A stretch of 64,000 bases of DNA, taken from assembly GCA_030544235.1 (NCBI GenBank), contig CM060475.1, positions 3,286,420 through 3,350,419 of the forward strand, in the 5' to 3' direction. The notes under the pieces are model-generated. The model saw only the letters and a program-made list of their open reading frames with translations, was not told the DNA's origin and did not search any database. Of this stretch, positions 36,474 through 48,344 are shown one piece after another. Position 1 is the first letter of the stretch; each line of letters begins with the position of its first letter. A program made the position numbers and the translations under genes. The stretch comes from Lepturacanthus savala (lineage: Eukaryota > Chordata > Actinopteri > Scombriformes > Trichiuridae).

Positions 36474-37559
36474 TATGCGCGGCCTCGAGCAGCATCAGTG
36501 AAACTGCCGTCTCTCGCCTCGCCACATCCCACCGGTGTGCCGTGAACCTTTCCCTTTCTGCGTCCCGCGGTTCACCTCCAGACCTCGGCCGAGCCCCCCA
36601 GCGTGACCCCCATCACTTCAGAGGGAACAGATGTAAACCTCATCCTGCCTCTTCCCCATGTCTCCGGGACACACCGCAGCTCCCTCAGCGACAACTGTCC
36701 TGATTCCCAGTGACATCAGAGTCAGTCCTCAGTCACTCTGATCCTGTCAAGGAGTCGACTGAGATGAAGTGATGGCGGACGGCCTATTTATACCCAGGTC
36801 ACCTGATCTCCCTCTCCCCCACAGGCCTGGAATATTAAATTGACAGCAGCATATTCTGAAATGTGTGATGGCCCTGGAGCCTCAGAGACACAGTTATGTT
36901 TATTTTTAACTTACCTTGATAAACACATGGACAACTCTTCTATGGTTTTATAGTTTGAATCCTTCACCTCTTTCCTGAAGGCTCTTCTCTGTATTCTACA
37001 ATAATAAAATAGAGGTATTGAGATATTTATTTTCATCTGATCTTATTTTGGGAGAAAATATATCCACTGGTCCATCGGTTCATTCGACTACTTTCAGATC
37101 ATGTCCTTGTTCTCTCTCCTTTCTAATTGCCAGAAGATATCTCCATGAGCTCTAAGAAATAATAAGTGGTGTTTTTCACTATTTTCTAGATTTAACTCCT
37201 AGAAGTTTAATCTACGATTCGTCTTTTCTTTTAGCAGTAGAGTCGAGAATAACGGTAACAACTCACAATATGATACCAAAATAAAGTCAGAAAGCAGCAA
37301 TTATGTATTTATTCACTAAACAGATATATATATATATGACATCAGGAAGAAGTATCATGACTTTTAGTAATCTTGATATTTTATTCCTCCCTTAAACAGA
37401 ATATTTCTCATCCATCCTTTACTCACAAGTTTCCTTCTTTCCTTCCTTGTGTTCATTCTTCGGTTCTTCCACTTGTCCTCTAATCAGTGACGAGGTAATC
37501 ATCTCCCTCCCTCTTTTCCTTCCTTTCATAATATTAGTCATATATTTATTCATCCATCC
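36474..37559. other. Non-coding sequence, GC-rich then AT-rich
   Basis: 36474-36840 is GC-rich and unique. 36900-37560 is AT-rich, with a (TA)n patch at 37324-37338 and TTCC-rich patches near 37435. No exon was recognised. Confidence 0.45.
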
Positions 37560-38400
37560 ATCTCTTTTACTGTAACCGGTGGGTGGTTTTCAGGAAGCCC
37601 TACAGCCTTGGATCTTTCCCTCTAAACACAGGCGAGGTGTTGACCGATGTTGGACAGATTGGCCGGGCAGCGGAGAAACTGAATTGCCGTAATCACATTT
37701 ACTTGGCCCTTATCTGCATGTTTGACATTTTGTCTCAGCGGCCCGACAACCATAGTGTAGGTCGGGCTCGACCGCGAGCTGTCAAAGCTCGCCGCTCGGC
37801 CCGTGCCATGTTAAACACTCAACATCTGGGTCCACCGTAAACACTCGGCCCCTCGTAATCAGCCCCACATGTGGCAGCGTTCAGGCTGCACGTGCTCCCG
37901 TCCAGCGCCGGGACGTAAAGGAAACTGTCAGGTCCATCAAGAGCGTCGGTCTCGTGTGAAACGGATACAGCGTCAGGATTACGATTCGATAAATATTTGA
38001 ACTTCAGCTCTCCTCCTATTATAATTAAGGCAGGTTTCAAACGGGCCCCCTGCGTTTGATCTCCACACCATCCTGATACGGAGCTTACGATGGGACATTT
38101 ATTTAATAACAGCTGCACCGCAAACCTCCAGCAGCTGGCAGTTAAAAGCAAACCCCTCCTTCAGATACTGTTACCCTCCTAGATATCATCAATCTGTGAT
38201 TTCAATGCATTCCACGAGTTATTCTGTGATGAAGCGGTTTAACTTACATTTCTGCTGAACCCGCTTTTCACCCTGAAGCCGCCTCGTCTAATTGCTCTTC
38301 ACTTAGTTTTCCTATTTCCCAGAATAACTTTTTATCGCCTCTAAAAGACAGGGTGTGACCTTGTTTCTTGGATACTGCTCGTGAGCATGAATTTTGGCCG
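37560..38400. promoter_or_regulatory. Candidate regulatory block, CpG-containing
   Basis: A unique block of moderate to high GC with many CpG (for example GGTCGGGCTCGACCGCGAGC at 37760), flanked by motif-rich stretches such as GCCGTAATCACATTTAC and CTATTATAATTAAGGC. Frames of 85 and 110 codons on opposite strands overlap and lack family features. It could be an enhancer or a distal CpG-rich element. Confidence 0.33.
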
Positions 38401-40410
38401 AAAAATTGTTGAAGCCTCCTTTGTTGTGGTTCCTGTGACTCTACAACCGGATGCCTGAGCTTTTTACAGCAGAACCTTTGTTTTATAATTATATAATTGA
38501 TGTCCTCTGTCTTTTATTCTGGGCGAATGATACTAAAAAGAGCCTACTGGAACTGTTTGTACAAGTACACGTGTGAAAGCTGTTTCATAGGAAGCTCCTT
38601 TATAGGAAAAACAGACATTAAGCAAATAAAATAAGGAGCAAATATTGAAATAAAAATAAAAATTAAGCATATGAGTAAAGAAAAAAACATAGCAGCTGCT
38701 GGGATAATATCTACAATTTGATTAATAAGGGGATATTTACAGTATAGAGAGCTTCTAATATTAATTTGTTGCACAATTCTTCCTTTGTTTTACTTTTGGT
38801 ATCTGTAATTTGGATTTATGGGCAGTTTTCCCCATTTGTATATTAAAGTGTAGCAGGTCCTTTCTTTACCTGCTTCACTCTGTTTATTCTGCCTCTGCTG
38901 TTACCTAATTTGCCTCCAGGGATCAATAATCTCATCATATTTTAGAGCAGTTATTTATGAGAATAAGACAAGTCACTACATAAGTAAATGGAGGTAGAAG
39001 CAGTGCTCGGATACTTTGCCTGTAGTCTGTATTGAATAATTTATAATTTAAATAATTGTCTGATTAATTCTTTTTGTAAAATGTTCTGCATACAAACTAG
39101 CAGCTTTTACACCTTGTTATCCTTATAGCGTATCTTAAATCACACAGTTTCACAGTTTCTCTATGTTTTATACATCATCTTTTGTCCCTTAGTATTTTTT
39201 GTCTTTGTCTTGGAAAATAAATGTATTAAATTAACTTGAGGGTCTATGATGGAAGGTTAAAGCCGCTTGAGGAAAATGAGTGATTTTAAGATCTATAAAT
39301 AAAGTGAACTTGATTTGACTTGTTTCGGTACCTGACTAAACTCTCCTACTTGTTATTCATTCAACTTCTTGCAGCTCCTCCGAGTCTCCAACCCCCCCAG
39401 GTTTGGGGCAGATGTTCTCAATACTGAGATCAATGAGGGGTTCATTTCGTTTTCTTTGTTCCCTTCTGTTCTCCACAACGCCCGTACTACTCGCAATAAT
39501 TCAAGAAAGTTACACAAATGGCATGCACACAAGCCATGTGGCGTCCCCTGATGCATGAGACAGACAGAAATGGAGGAAGACAGAGTCGCAAAAGGACATT
39601 TAATAAGGAAATGTGCAAGAGTGATAGAAAAGTAAGTCACAGCTCCTTCCAAATACATTGGACAGATTTTATTAGCTGTTTTATTTACTGACACAAACAT
39701 TAGGAGGAATCAGGAAACATTCAAACTGCCTTTTAAAGACGTGAGGACTGGCCACTACTCAGAGCTTTGATTCCACTTGGCTCTCAACCAACCGCACACA
39801 GATAAGCAAAAAAAAAAAGACAGAAGTGACACAATGAGCTTATCTAACATGCCACCTGAGATTTGTCACTGTATCGTACCTCAATTTCCTCCATCGTCTG
39901 CCATGTTACATCAGCTTCAGCTGAGCTGCTGAGTGTCAGCTGCAATTCTCAGATCCTAAACATCGGCCGTCCACACTGTGTTAAATCTACGATGAAGCTG
40001 CAATTGATTCAAATATTCAATCAATATAATTTCTATTCCAGGTTTAATCCATGTACCCATGTATGCACTTTGTCTATTGAATGTTTGCACTTTATAATCC
40101 TCTTTATGTTCTTAAACTTAAACTTACCTTGGTAACCATGTAGTTATCTCCTCCTTTAATCTTTAATTAAAACTTCTGTTAAAATTAAAGATTACATCAC
40201 ACTAAGGGAAAAACACAGCAGGCAAATCTGTGCTGTTTCTTCCTCATGAATGCTGTGTTTCCATGTTATTTATTGAAAATAGTAGTGTTAAAAGAAATGA
40301 ACGTTGTTATTGTGTTAACTTATAACTTAAATTATTTTTTATTTATATGTATAGTGGCAGGAAATTGTCAACAAGACAAATCATAACTTTGTCTAAACAG
40401 CGTAAATTGA

Positions 40411-40413
<3 letters not shown>
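38401..40413. other. Non-coding sequence with a retroposon-like tail
   Basis: AT-rich unique sequence. Near 39255-39320, AAAGCCGCTTGAGG followed by GATCTATAAATAAAGTGAA and CTTGATTTGACTTG resembles the 3' tail of a common teleost retroposon (a CCCTTTGAGG...ATATAAATAAA...TTGATTTGA pattern). No gene was recognised. Confidence 0.45.

Positions 40414-40489
<76 letters not shown>
40414..40489. repeat. (AT)n array, 76 bases
   Basis: Pure alternating AT abutting the left inverted repeat of the Tc1-like element. Confidence 0.97.
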
Positions 40490-40490
<1 letters not shown>

Positions 40491-40500
40491 TGGTATTAAC

Positions 40501-40602
40501 TCAAATAATCCACACATGAAAAGAAATCACAACACTCAAATCTATAAATAATGATTATGTGGAATTAAGTGCAATAACACAGGAAAAAAGTATTGAACAC
40601 AC
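40501..40602 (+). repeat. Left inverted repeat of the Tc1-like element
   Basis: Starts TCAAATAATCCACACATG and ends with the inner direct repeat GGAAAAAAGTATTGAACACAC. Compared with the right arm it carries a 2-base insertion (AACACAGG against AACAGG) and about three substitutions. Confidence 0.95.
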
Positions 40603-40774
40603 ATGGGAAAGCTGTATAGTTTGGCAAGGAAAGGCACCATACCATCTCAAATCTGAATGTAATTAGTCTTTGTACTTCCTATAATTGCAAACCAACATCA
40701 GCTGGGTCAGTGCTAATTGATGGCCCTATAAACAGGTTGTTTTTTTCACCAAGTAGTCAAACAAGACACATCTC

Positions 40775-41786
40775 ATGATGGGTAAAAGCAAGGAACTCTC
40801 TCAAGACCTTCACAACCTGATTGTTGCTCAGCATCAGAATGGAACTGGTTACAGACTTATCTCAAAGCATCTGAGTATTCCAATAAGCACCGTTGGGGCC
40901 ATTATCCGCAAGTGGAAGAAGCATCACCTTATCATCAACAGGCCGCACACAGCTCCTCGCACGATTTCTGACCAGGGAGTCAGAAAGATGGTCAGAAGAG
41001 TTTTCAAAGAGCCAAGGACCACCCAGAAAACGCTCCAGAAAGACATGGAGGCAGCAGATACAACAGTTACAGAGAAAACGATAGGCAATGCACTCCACCA
41101 CCATGGCCTCTATGGACGCTCAGCCAGCAAGACTCCAAAAAAAGGCACGTTGAAGCTCGTTTAAAGTTTGCTAAACAGCATCTGGATAAGCCTGTGGAAT
41201 ACTGGGAGAATGTTGTCTGGTCAGACGAGACCGAAATTGAACTTTTTGGCTGTCATACTACACACCATTTTTGGAGGGGAAATGGCACTGCACATCACCC
41301 ACTTTACCAACACTATACCAACAGTGAAGTTTGGTGGTGGAAACATCATGGCATGGGGTTGTTTCTCATCTTGTGGTACTGGCAGACTTCATATAATTGA
41401 AGGAGCAATGAATGGAAACATCTATTGGCAAATTCTTGAGATGAACCTGCTGCCATCCACCAGGATGATGAAGATGAGACGTGGCTGGACCTTTCAACAG
41501 GAGGATGATCCGAAGCACACGGCAAAGTTGACTCTCGAATGGTTTAAAAAAAAGAAAATCAATGTGTTAGAATGACCCAGTCAATCACCTAACTTAAATC
41601 CGTTTGTGGAAAGAACTAAAGAAAAGGGTTCACCAGAGGGCACCAAAGAATATTCAAGATTTAAAGACAATTTGTGCAGAGGAATGGGCAAAAATCACAC
41701 CTGAGCAATGTGGGCGATTAATTAATACATACAAGAAGCGTCTGGAAGCTGTCATTGCAAACAAAGGCTTCTCCACAAAGTATTAA
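40775..41786 (+). pseudogene. Tc1-like transposase, inactivated
   Basis: It derives from a Tc1/mariner DDE transposase, the nuclear enzyme that excises and inserts the element at TA. The first frame (40775-41164, starting MMGKSKELSQDL) holds the paired-like helix-turn-helix DNA-binding region (LISKHLSIPISTVGAIIRKW) and a second helical domain (TISDQGVRKMVRR...). The reading frame then shifts at an A run near 41138, so WSDETEIELFG, with the first catalytic Asp (41224-41226), is in another frame. It shifts back near 41305 to give FGGGNIMAWGCFSS. FQQEDDPKHTA follows: the family has FQQDNDPKHTA, so the second catalytic Asp is Glu (41501-41503). A TGA replaces the Trp codon at 41573, and a deletion at 41602 removes the segment holding the catalytic Glu before LWKELKKR. 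The C terminus ends GFSTKY. The enzyme is certainly inactive. Confidence 0.95.
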
Positions 41787-41800
41787 ACGAGTCTCAGATA

Positions 41801-42010
41801 GTGTGTTCAATACTTTTTTCCTGTTATTGCACTTAATTCCACATAATGATTATTTATGGATTTGAATGTTGTGATTTCTTTTCATGTGTGGATTATTTGA
41901 GTTTGAGAGTTTGAGACCAGTGTCTGGAAGAAATGTCACATGAATTGCATCTTTGGAAATAAATGTAATGACAAAAAAGTTGATGCGTCCAATACTTATT
42001 TCCCCCATTG
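41801..42010 (+). repeat. Right inverted repeat with two direct repeats
   Basis: The arm complementary to 40501-40602 spans 41801-41900. Beyond it lies about 110 bases ending in an outer direct repeat (41989-42010), giving the IR/DR arrangement known from Tc1-like elements of fish. Confidence 0.9.
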
Positions 42011-42871
42011 TATATATATATATAGTATATTACAGTATTCTGCAGTTTATATAAGGTGAAGCAGCTGATGTTAAGCTGCTGTATCGTGCTGCTCTGCTGC
42101 AGCTGCCTCCTTTCAAACATGACCTATACATTTCTGCCCAACCTGTTTTTATGTTGAAATGATCTGTTGTGTATTATTTTGACCCCGTCTTGCTTCATTC
42201 TTATCGCCGCCCTTTTTCCTTTGTTATTATTTCGTGTTATTACGTCCCCGATTCCGACCAAGGCTCATTTAAAGTTTCATCTTATCTGATGAAAGATGTG
42301 TTACCACGCTGCCATGCTCCGAAGCGCTGTGCATCGGCGCCTGTCAACCTAGGTGTGTGCGTGTGAACGTGTGTGTGTTGCGGCGGGGCTCCTCTCTGAG
42401 CCTGAACCTATACATCATCCCCCCGGTGACGACGTCTCCGAGCGCCGGACCGACTCGAGCCGGCCCTCGGGGGTCAATCTCTTAAATGAGATTTCAGCAC
42501 CACTGACCCGTGCTCTGGTCCTCTCACCTTTTGCCAGGAGAACAGGAATGACCTCTGACCCTGGGGATCTGTGAGCAGCCACTGTCCTCCTCCAAGTAGC
42601 GACCCCACAGCGGCAGCCAACCGTGCCTAAGCCGCGGAGACAGAGTGAGGAGGTAAGAGTTCACTTCCAAATAGAGATGTCTGGAAAAAAAAGATGCCTC
42701 CTCCAAAAACTAAGAGAAACAATAGTTTGTTTATCCCTCAAATCTTTATCCTATCTTCATAGATGGAAAGTCAGATTCAAATATGATCCATTGTGGAATT
42801 GAAGTCTTTAAATTTCCACAGCTAACTTTCAAGCGTATTAGTTATTACTACTGACTCATACAATACATGTG
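42011..42871. promoter_or_regulatory. Candidate regulatory block with DR1 site
   Basis: A unique block, CpG-rich at 42380-42480. At 42549-42561 it carries TGACCTCTGACCC, two hexamers one base apart, which on the minus strand is GGGTCAGAGGTCA: a near-ideal DR1 site bound by HNF4, RXR heterodimers and COUP-TF/NR2F proteins. Whether it is used is unknown. Confidence 0.35.
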
Positions 42872-43130
42872 TAGAGCTGTAACTAATTCTGATTCACTTA
42901 ATGGTTATTTTCTTGATTAATATCTAAAAACATCCAAAACATAGTGGAAAGGAGCTGTTATGTTTTATCAGATCTCATGGTGACATCTTCAGGTGTCTTG
43001 TTTTTTGCAGTCATCGGGTGGAAGTGAAAGAAAATTCTCTTCACTATCAATGTGTGACACAGAAAAATCTTTCACTCCTCACATCTGAGAAGCTGAAAAT
43101 GTTTGGCATTTTTGTAAAATAGCTGCTAGT
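42872..43130 (-). repeat. Degraded dispersed repeat, 'GGGCTGCAACTAA' family
   Basis: Begins AGAGCTGTAACTAATTCTG, then TTTTCTTGATTAATATC, TCTCATGGTGACATCTTCAG and GTCTTGTTTTTTGCAGTC, and ends with CTGAGAAGCTGAAAATG and TTGGCATTTTTG, the order seen in the other orientation of the family at 47045. Confidence 0.6.
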
Positions 43131-44150
43131 GCTGAACAGACAACCGTTGTTTCATTGCTTCACAACAGTCACAGCAGGGCAAGAATGTGTGAATACTGGT
43201 TCAGAAGCACAGTGTACAGGGCTTTGTTGCCATTTCTTTTCCTAAAGAGGGGGTTTCTCAGTAGCACTCTATTCTGAACATAACAAAAATAATAAGAATG
43301 AGAACATTAGTTAAAAAAAAACACAAAAAACATCCCTTAGTATCTGTATGAGACATATTTTAGTCATTTATAAGTTACAGAGGTTAAAGGTACAAAAACA
43401 CTTGGTGAGGTAATGGAAAAGATCATAGTTTAGGTTGAAGTAATAACTAAAATATCTAGCGATTAATATGTCAAGTTTAGTGTCAGTAAAAGGCCCAACA
43501 AGTGAATACTAATAATAATAGGTTTCATTGTAAAGCATTTTTTATTTCGTAGACACTTGGAGTGCAAAAGAACATATTTGAAATGGCTAAAGATCCAGTT
43601 TAGTGGCAGTATATGTCTTATTGTCTAACTATTACCTCCAAATAAGAACATCTGTCACCTAACATACCTTACAACCTCTATCCCGTTATGTCTATTTCAG
43701 ACATTGTGGAAGTTCTATAGACATTTGCATGTGGAAAAAATTATGCTAAATGCAATTTGAACAGCTCTGGTGCATTATTAGCAAATCAGACCTAATATTG
43801 TCTTCACTTTCCATGATGGAGCAGTTTTTGGAGCTTTGACAAAAATAATCTAGTGTAATTATGATGTATTTTTTATGGGAAAAAGTATCATACTCCTATA
43901 AAGGAAGATAAATCTATGTTGCCAGTTTCATTGTGAAGAATCCACAGAGCATTAACTCACGAGGGACTCCAGCGGTTCCTGTTTGATGAGCTGCAGTGGA
44001 GTTAGTGTAGGATTGAATATACAGTAACAGTGTTTGTCTTCAAACAGGTTACAGTGCGCTAGATACGTTAAGGATCCAATGAGGATAATGCAGATAAGCA
44101 TACAGTATTTCCCAGAGGCCAGCCTTAGCCTACATACTGTACTATTGTAA

Positions 44151-44154
<4 letters not shown>
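43131..44154. other. AT-rich non-coding sequence, no gene seen
   Basis: Unique AT-rich sequence; no exon or element ends recognised. Confidence 0.55.

Positions 44155-44233
<79 letters not shown>
44155..44233. repeat. (CA)n array, 79 bases
   Basis: Almost pure CA. Confidence 0.97.
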
Positions 44234-44235
<2 letters not shown>

Positions 44236-44402
44236 AAACATGCTGTAAAGAACATCCTTTAATGTGCATATGTGTAGTTGTGTGTTTCTTTCTTCCTGAC
44301 ATCTTGCAAGTGCTGTATGTATGTCATTAATTGAGTCTCCAGCTCCCTGGAGTGGTTAGCTCTACTTGCACTGGGAGGATAGAGGGGGAGATGCTCTTTG
44401 TG

Positions 44403-44429
44403 TGTGTGTATGTGTGAGTGTGTACTCTT

Positions 44430-44517
<88 letters not shown>
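44403..44517. repeat. Hairpin-headed (CA)n array
   Basis: GTGTGTATGTGTGAG (44404-44418) is perfectly complementary to CTCACACATACACAC (44430-44444) across an 11-base loop, and pure CA continues to 44517. It lies about 200 bases from, and in the same orientation as, the array at 44155. Confidence 0.93.
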
Positions 44518-44518
<1 letters not shown>

Positions 44519-47044
44519 GCCCTGATCGCCTGATGATTATGCTTGATCAGTGTCAAACACAAACTAGTGCAGCGGGTGCTTTGAAAAGGAATACATTGTG
44601 TACTCAGACTTTTTCAGACCCTTAGTGGTGTTTTTACAGAGCAGAGTGATTTATCCAATTCACCCAGATCTGAGAAATCTAATCTTTCTGCTTATTTCTT
44701 TGCTGTTACAAGCAGCACAGTCTACATATCCATCTTAATTTTTAAGAAATGAGACAGAAATAAAAAAAATCTAAGTATATGGAGGTTTTATTCAGAAGAG
44801 AGAAAAGATCAAATCAAATTTAGTTTACGGAGGGTTTAAGTTGTGCAATAAAACACATGCGATCACAGCACATACACCACCTGGGAAACATAAGCTGATA
44901 AGACCAGACAGGGAGTCAATACTCTCTTATAGAGCAATAAAAACTCAGTCATCAGTGTATAATGTAAAATACTAGAATGTACACAAGGACGCTGCGTTAG
45001 TTCATTTGTCAACCAAGCAATAAACAAACACTTAAGTGTAAGAACTGTGTATTTGATGCACACTGGAGCTGCAGTTATATCAGCGTTTTTCAGAGTCTCA
45101 TTGCTTTAGTTTCATGTCAGCAGAGACTGAACCCTGGACTCCATCATCCACAGCTACAGAATGTCCTTTAGACATGGGCGATATTAAAAAAATCAATCAA
45201 TATATTGATTAATATCAATAATTATAGATGATAGGGACATTTTAGGCATAATGATCTACTTTTAATACAAACATGTAGAGGTGGGTGATATAAGTAGAGA
45301 ATATATATTGATATAAAATGTTTCATATCAGTGGATAACGGTGATTATTGATCCTTTATCTATCAACTGTTTTATTATAGTATTGATGGTGTGGTTTATT
45401 GTTTGATTGTTTTATTGTCCAGGACTATTTTAGATGCTTTTTATGGATCCTAAGTCAGATGGGAGATGTAATTCCTTGGGTGTTGGTGGGATTCTTCCCA
45501 GTTTGAGTTGTCAGGAGGTCCAGGACTAATCCTGATCAGATCCCGAAACAGCTCTATTTGCTTCTGTAAACAGGGATCAGCTCTGATTGGATATCATTCA
45601 TTAGGGTGTTGGTAGATTGAAAGCATTGTTGCTTTTTGGAGACTCTCTGTTGTATTATGAAAATCAGTGTTTCTAGAACAAAGGAAATAGGTCTTGCAGT
45701 TGTTGAATCTGTCTCTGGATAATTTCAAAGTCTGTAAACTAGAATGTTACAGGCAAGTTGTCCCGGGAAGCCCATGATTTGCAGAAAGCAGCCTCCACGC
45801 CAACGTTATGCAAATATAGACCAACACTGCATCTTGAATCTATGAAAACGGACAATGAAAATGTATTGTGCAGTATATCGTGGAAACCACAAAGGAAGTG
45901 GATCTGAACGTTAAGGGTGAAATGCTGCAGTCACCTGGCGATGACAACCATCCACTCTTCTGCACAACCCTCAAGATACAACACCCCAAGATACAAAAAC
46001 TCCTTCAAATGGAGAAGTGACCCTCTTGCCTCCTGGAGAAAGAAATCCATCGTTTCCTGCAGAACCGAGGCCTCACACTTCTGCTCGACCACTTCACACT
46101 CTGCTGGAGGTCACACCAGCAGAAGTAGAACATGCAAGATGGTGAAAATAGGATTTTTATTCATTCAGGACTTTGACATTCATGAAATTGGAAGGCATGC
46201 AATAGCCTAACAAGGTAGCTGAAGGTAATGGTCTCACTTACAAGGCAAAATTACTAATTTGCCACATCCAGAGAGGTTTTGCTCAGCCAGTCAGATAAAG
46301 TCTGTCTCCAAACTAATCTCGGACATATACAGTAGCTGCACAGAGTCAAACTGCCCTCTGTGGAGTACTACATGATCTTTCTTAACCACTTGCCTAATTT
46401 TCTTCTACTCCAGTTTGCAGTTTTATTGCATAACTGTCACTTAGTCCACCGATGTTCATATCTTCACTTCCAGAAAAGAGGCCGAATGAGAATGAGTTTC
46501 ACTGGTCGTTCAAGGGAATTCAAGCTGAATCCCGGCCCAATCAGAGGAGCGTTTCCCATGGCGGGGTCAGCCCTCACGGCCGAGCCCGATGCGTTAAGGG
46601 TAAATATTTGTATCTCAGCAGTGGACGAACAGCGCTGAGGTCAGTCGTCTGGAATCCCCTGGTTGTTTAGAGACCACTGTTGTTACAGTTGGGCTTTCTG
46701 GGTAAAAATAAAAAAGAGAGGGACACGGAGAGAGAGTGCTAGACTCCCAGAGGGAGAAAACCGAGCACTAACACTTAAACAAAAGAAGAGAGAGGACGAG
46801 AAGTGTGAAGTCTGCTGCATGCCACAGAAACCTCTGCACAAATGACTCCATCCTATGTCCAGTGCTGTTTATTATACCACAAATCATAAAGAAAATACAG
46901 AAGAATGTGATGTGAAACAAGTTTTATCTTTCCCTGTTAGCAAAGTTCATATGATATAAACTGAGGTTTTGGCAAGCATCACTTTTCTTCTATTCATTCT
47001 CAGTGAAATATACTAAAAACATACAGTCAAGCATAATCACTATC
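44518..47044. other. Non-coding sequence with a degraded GGGCGATAT-type repeat
   Basis: 45176-45345 holds ATGGGCGATATTAAAAAAATC and GGTGGGTGATATAAG, resembling degraded copies of a common teleost repeat. 46470-46640 is GC-richer, with an inverted CCAAT-type site (GGCCCAATCAGAGGAGC). No host exon was recognised. Confidence 0.45.
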
Positions 47045-47245
47045 ACATTAATCTCCAACTATTTTGATAATCAATTAATCCAATTTTAAGAAGAAAAAGT
47101 CCAAATTCTCTGGTTCCAGCTTCTCAAATCTGATTATTTTCTTGTTTCTTTAGTCTATAGAGTAAACTCATGATCTTTGGGTTGTGCACTGCTGGTCTGG
47201 ACAAAAAAAGACATTTTGAATCTTCAGCTTTTGGAAACGGTGATC
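47045..47245 (+). repeat. Degraded dispersed repeat, 'GGGCTGCAACTAA' family
   Basis: Contains AACTATTTTGATAATCAATT, CTCTGGTTCCAGCTTCTCAA, ATCTGATTATTTTCTTG, TTTCTTTAGTCTATAG and GACATTTTGAATCTTCAGC, in the same order as 22672-22950. Confidence 0.65.
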
Positions 47246-47427
47246 AACATTTTACATACATTTCCTGTACTGTACAAAAACAGACTTTGAATGATGTTGA
47301 AATTTAAATTCTCTCCTGTTTTGTAAATTGAAGGTTGATTACTTGTGTAAATATCTATTGTGTATTTCTTTACATAAAAAGGAGGGTTGAAGTTTGCTGG
47401 CATTTTTATTCATATGTAAATGTTTAC

Positions 47428-47580
47428 CAAAGAGGGGCGCGTTACTTCAAAATAGTATTGCATTATGTATTACCTGTCATTTCAAAGTAATTCATTACAT
47501 TACAATATTACTGTATTTAAAATGTAAGGCAGACTACTATTGTTTTACTTTCAAGTTACTCTCACCAAAATAACTGGAAA
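47428..47580 (+). repeat. Possible 'GCGTTAC/TTACATTAC' dispersed repeat fragment
   Basis: The GCGCGTTACTTCAAAATAGT, ATTACCTGTCATTTC and TAATTCATTACATTACA segments match the style of a common teleost repeat built around GTAATGCGTTAC-like units. No termini were found. Confidence 0.4.
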
Positions 47581-48233
47581 TATGGATATGGATATGGTGC
47601 TATTTCAGGAAGTGGACAGTTCTTTAGGTGTAACTGCATTTAACTTCGATGTTTTTCAGATCCTTATGTTTCACAAATGTAAAACATAAGGTGTGTGCCC
47701 ATCGGGAGAATGTGCTATCCGACGTTTTCTGCAGGTTCCCTCATCTCCATCTTCTGTCTGATGAGCCACAAAGAAAAGGAAGCGAAGCATTTTTGCGTAG
47801 ATGTTTCACTGCTGCTGATCTTGCTGTGATTTTAACGAATTTGTATGAAGAAAATAAAAAAAACAAAATAAAACAACACTTTAATCCAAGTTAAAAACGC
47901 ATTGTAATACAGGTTCCGATATTCCGGAGTCAAATTCATGAAGTAATGCTGACATATACTCAGATACGCTTGTGTTCATAAGGTAAACTGAGGCTGAATC
48001 ACCTCTACTGACTCTCTCTCTCCGCTGCTTTGTAGAAAAACGCATTACAGCGGTGTTTGATGAAAAAGAATCAGTGCGACTAGTTCTGCCTTGTAGGGAT
48101 AGAGAAGTGAGCGCCATTAGCGGGGGTGTCATGTTTGATTGGGGTTTATTACCGCCGCCTGTATTGTTCCTGTTCGTCAACAGACTCCCAGGTAATGTGG
48201 TGATAATCGTTGCAGAAGCTTCCATCTGCTCGT
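47581..48233. other. Non-coding sequence, no gene seen
   Basis: Unique sequence. Frames of 81 and 114 codons lie on opposite strands and overlap around 47881-48225, without domain features. Confidence 0.45.
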
Positions 48234-48344
48234 TTGGGGGAGGGAGGGAGGGGGGAGGGGAGCTGCCCTCGTTTCAAATCCATTTTCCCAGGTGCTGATG
48301 GGAGGCCGCGGGGTGGAGGGGGTGGATGTTGGGAGGCGGGCGGG

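Larger units (their letters stand above)
40490..42010 (+). mobile_element. Tc1/mariner-family transposon, nearly full length
   Basis: Long inverted repeats bracket a transposase-derived region. The left arm 40501-40602 and right arm 41801-41900 match at about 97 of 100 positions, with one 2-base indel, indicating a fairly recent insertion. The right end has an IR/DR layout: an inner direct repeat CAATACTTTTTTCC (41808) and an outer one CAATACTTATTTCC (41990) ending CCCCCATTG before TATATA. The left end keeps only the inner repeat (40571-40602); about 90 bases expected outside CTGGT (40490) are missing and an AT array takes their place. TA is the target of this superfamily, but the duplication cannot be resolved inside TA repeats. 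Confidence 0.95.

Noticed and set aside
46537..46550. 14-base match CCAATCAGAGGAGC to the MITE core at 2543
   Set aside because: Flanks do not match any MITE copy and no termini occur nearby; the match is centred on a common CCAAT box.
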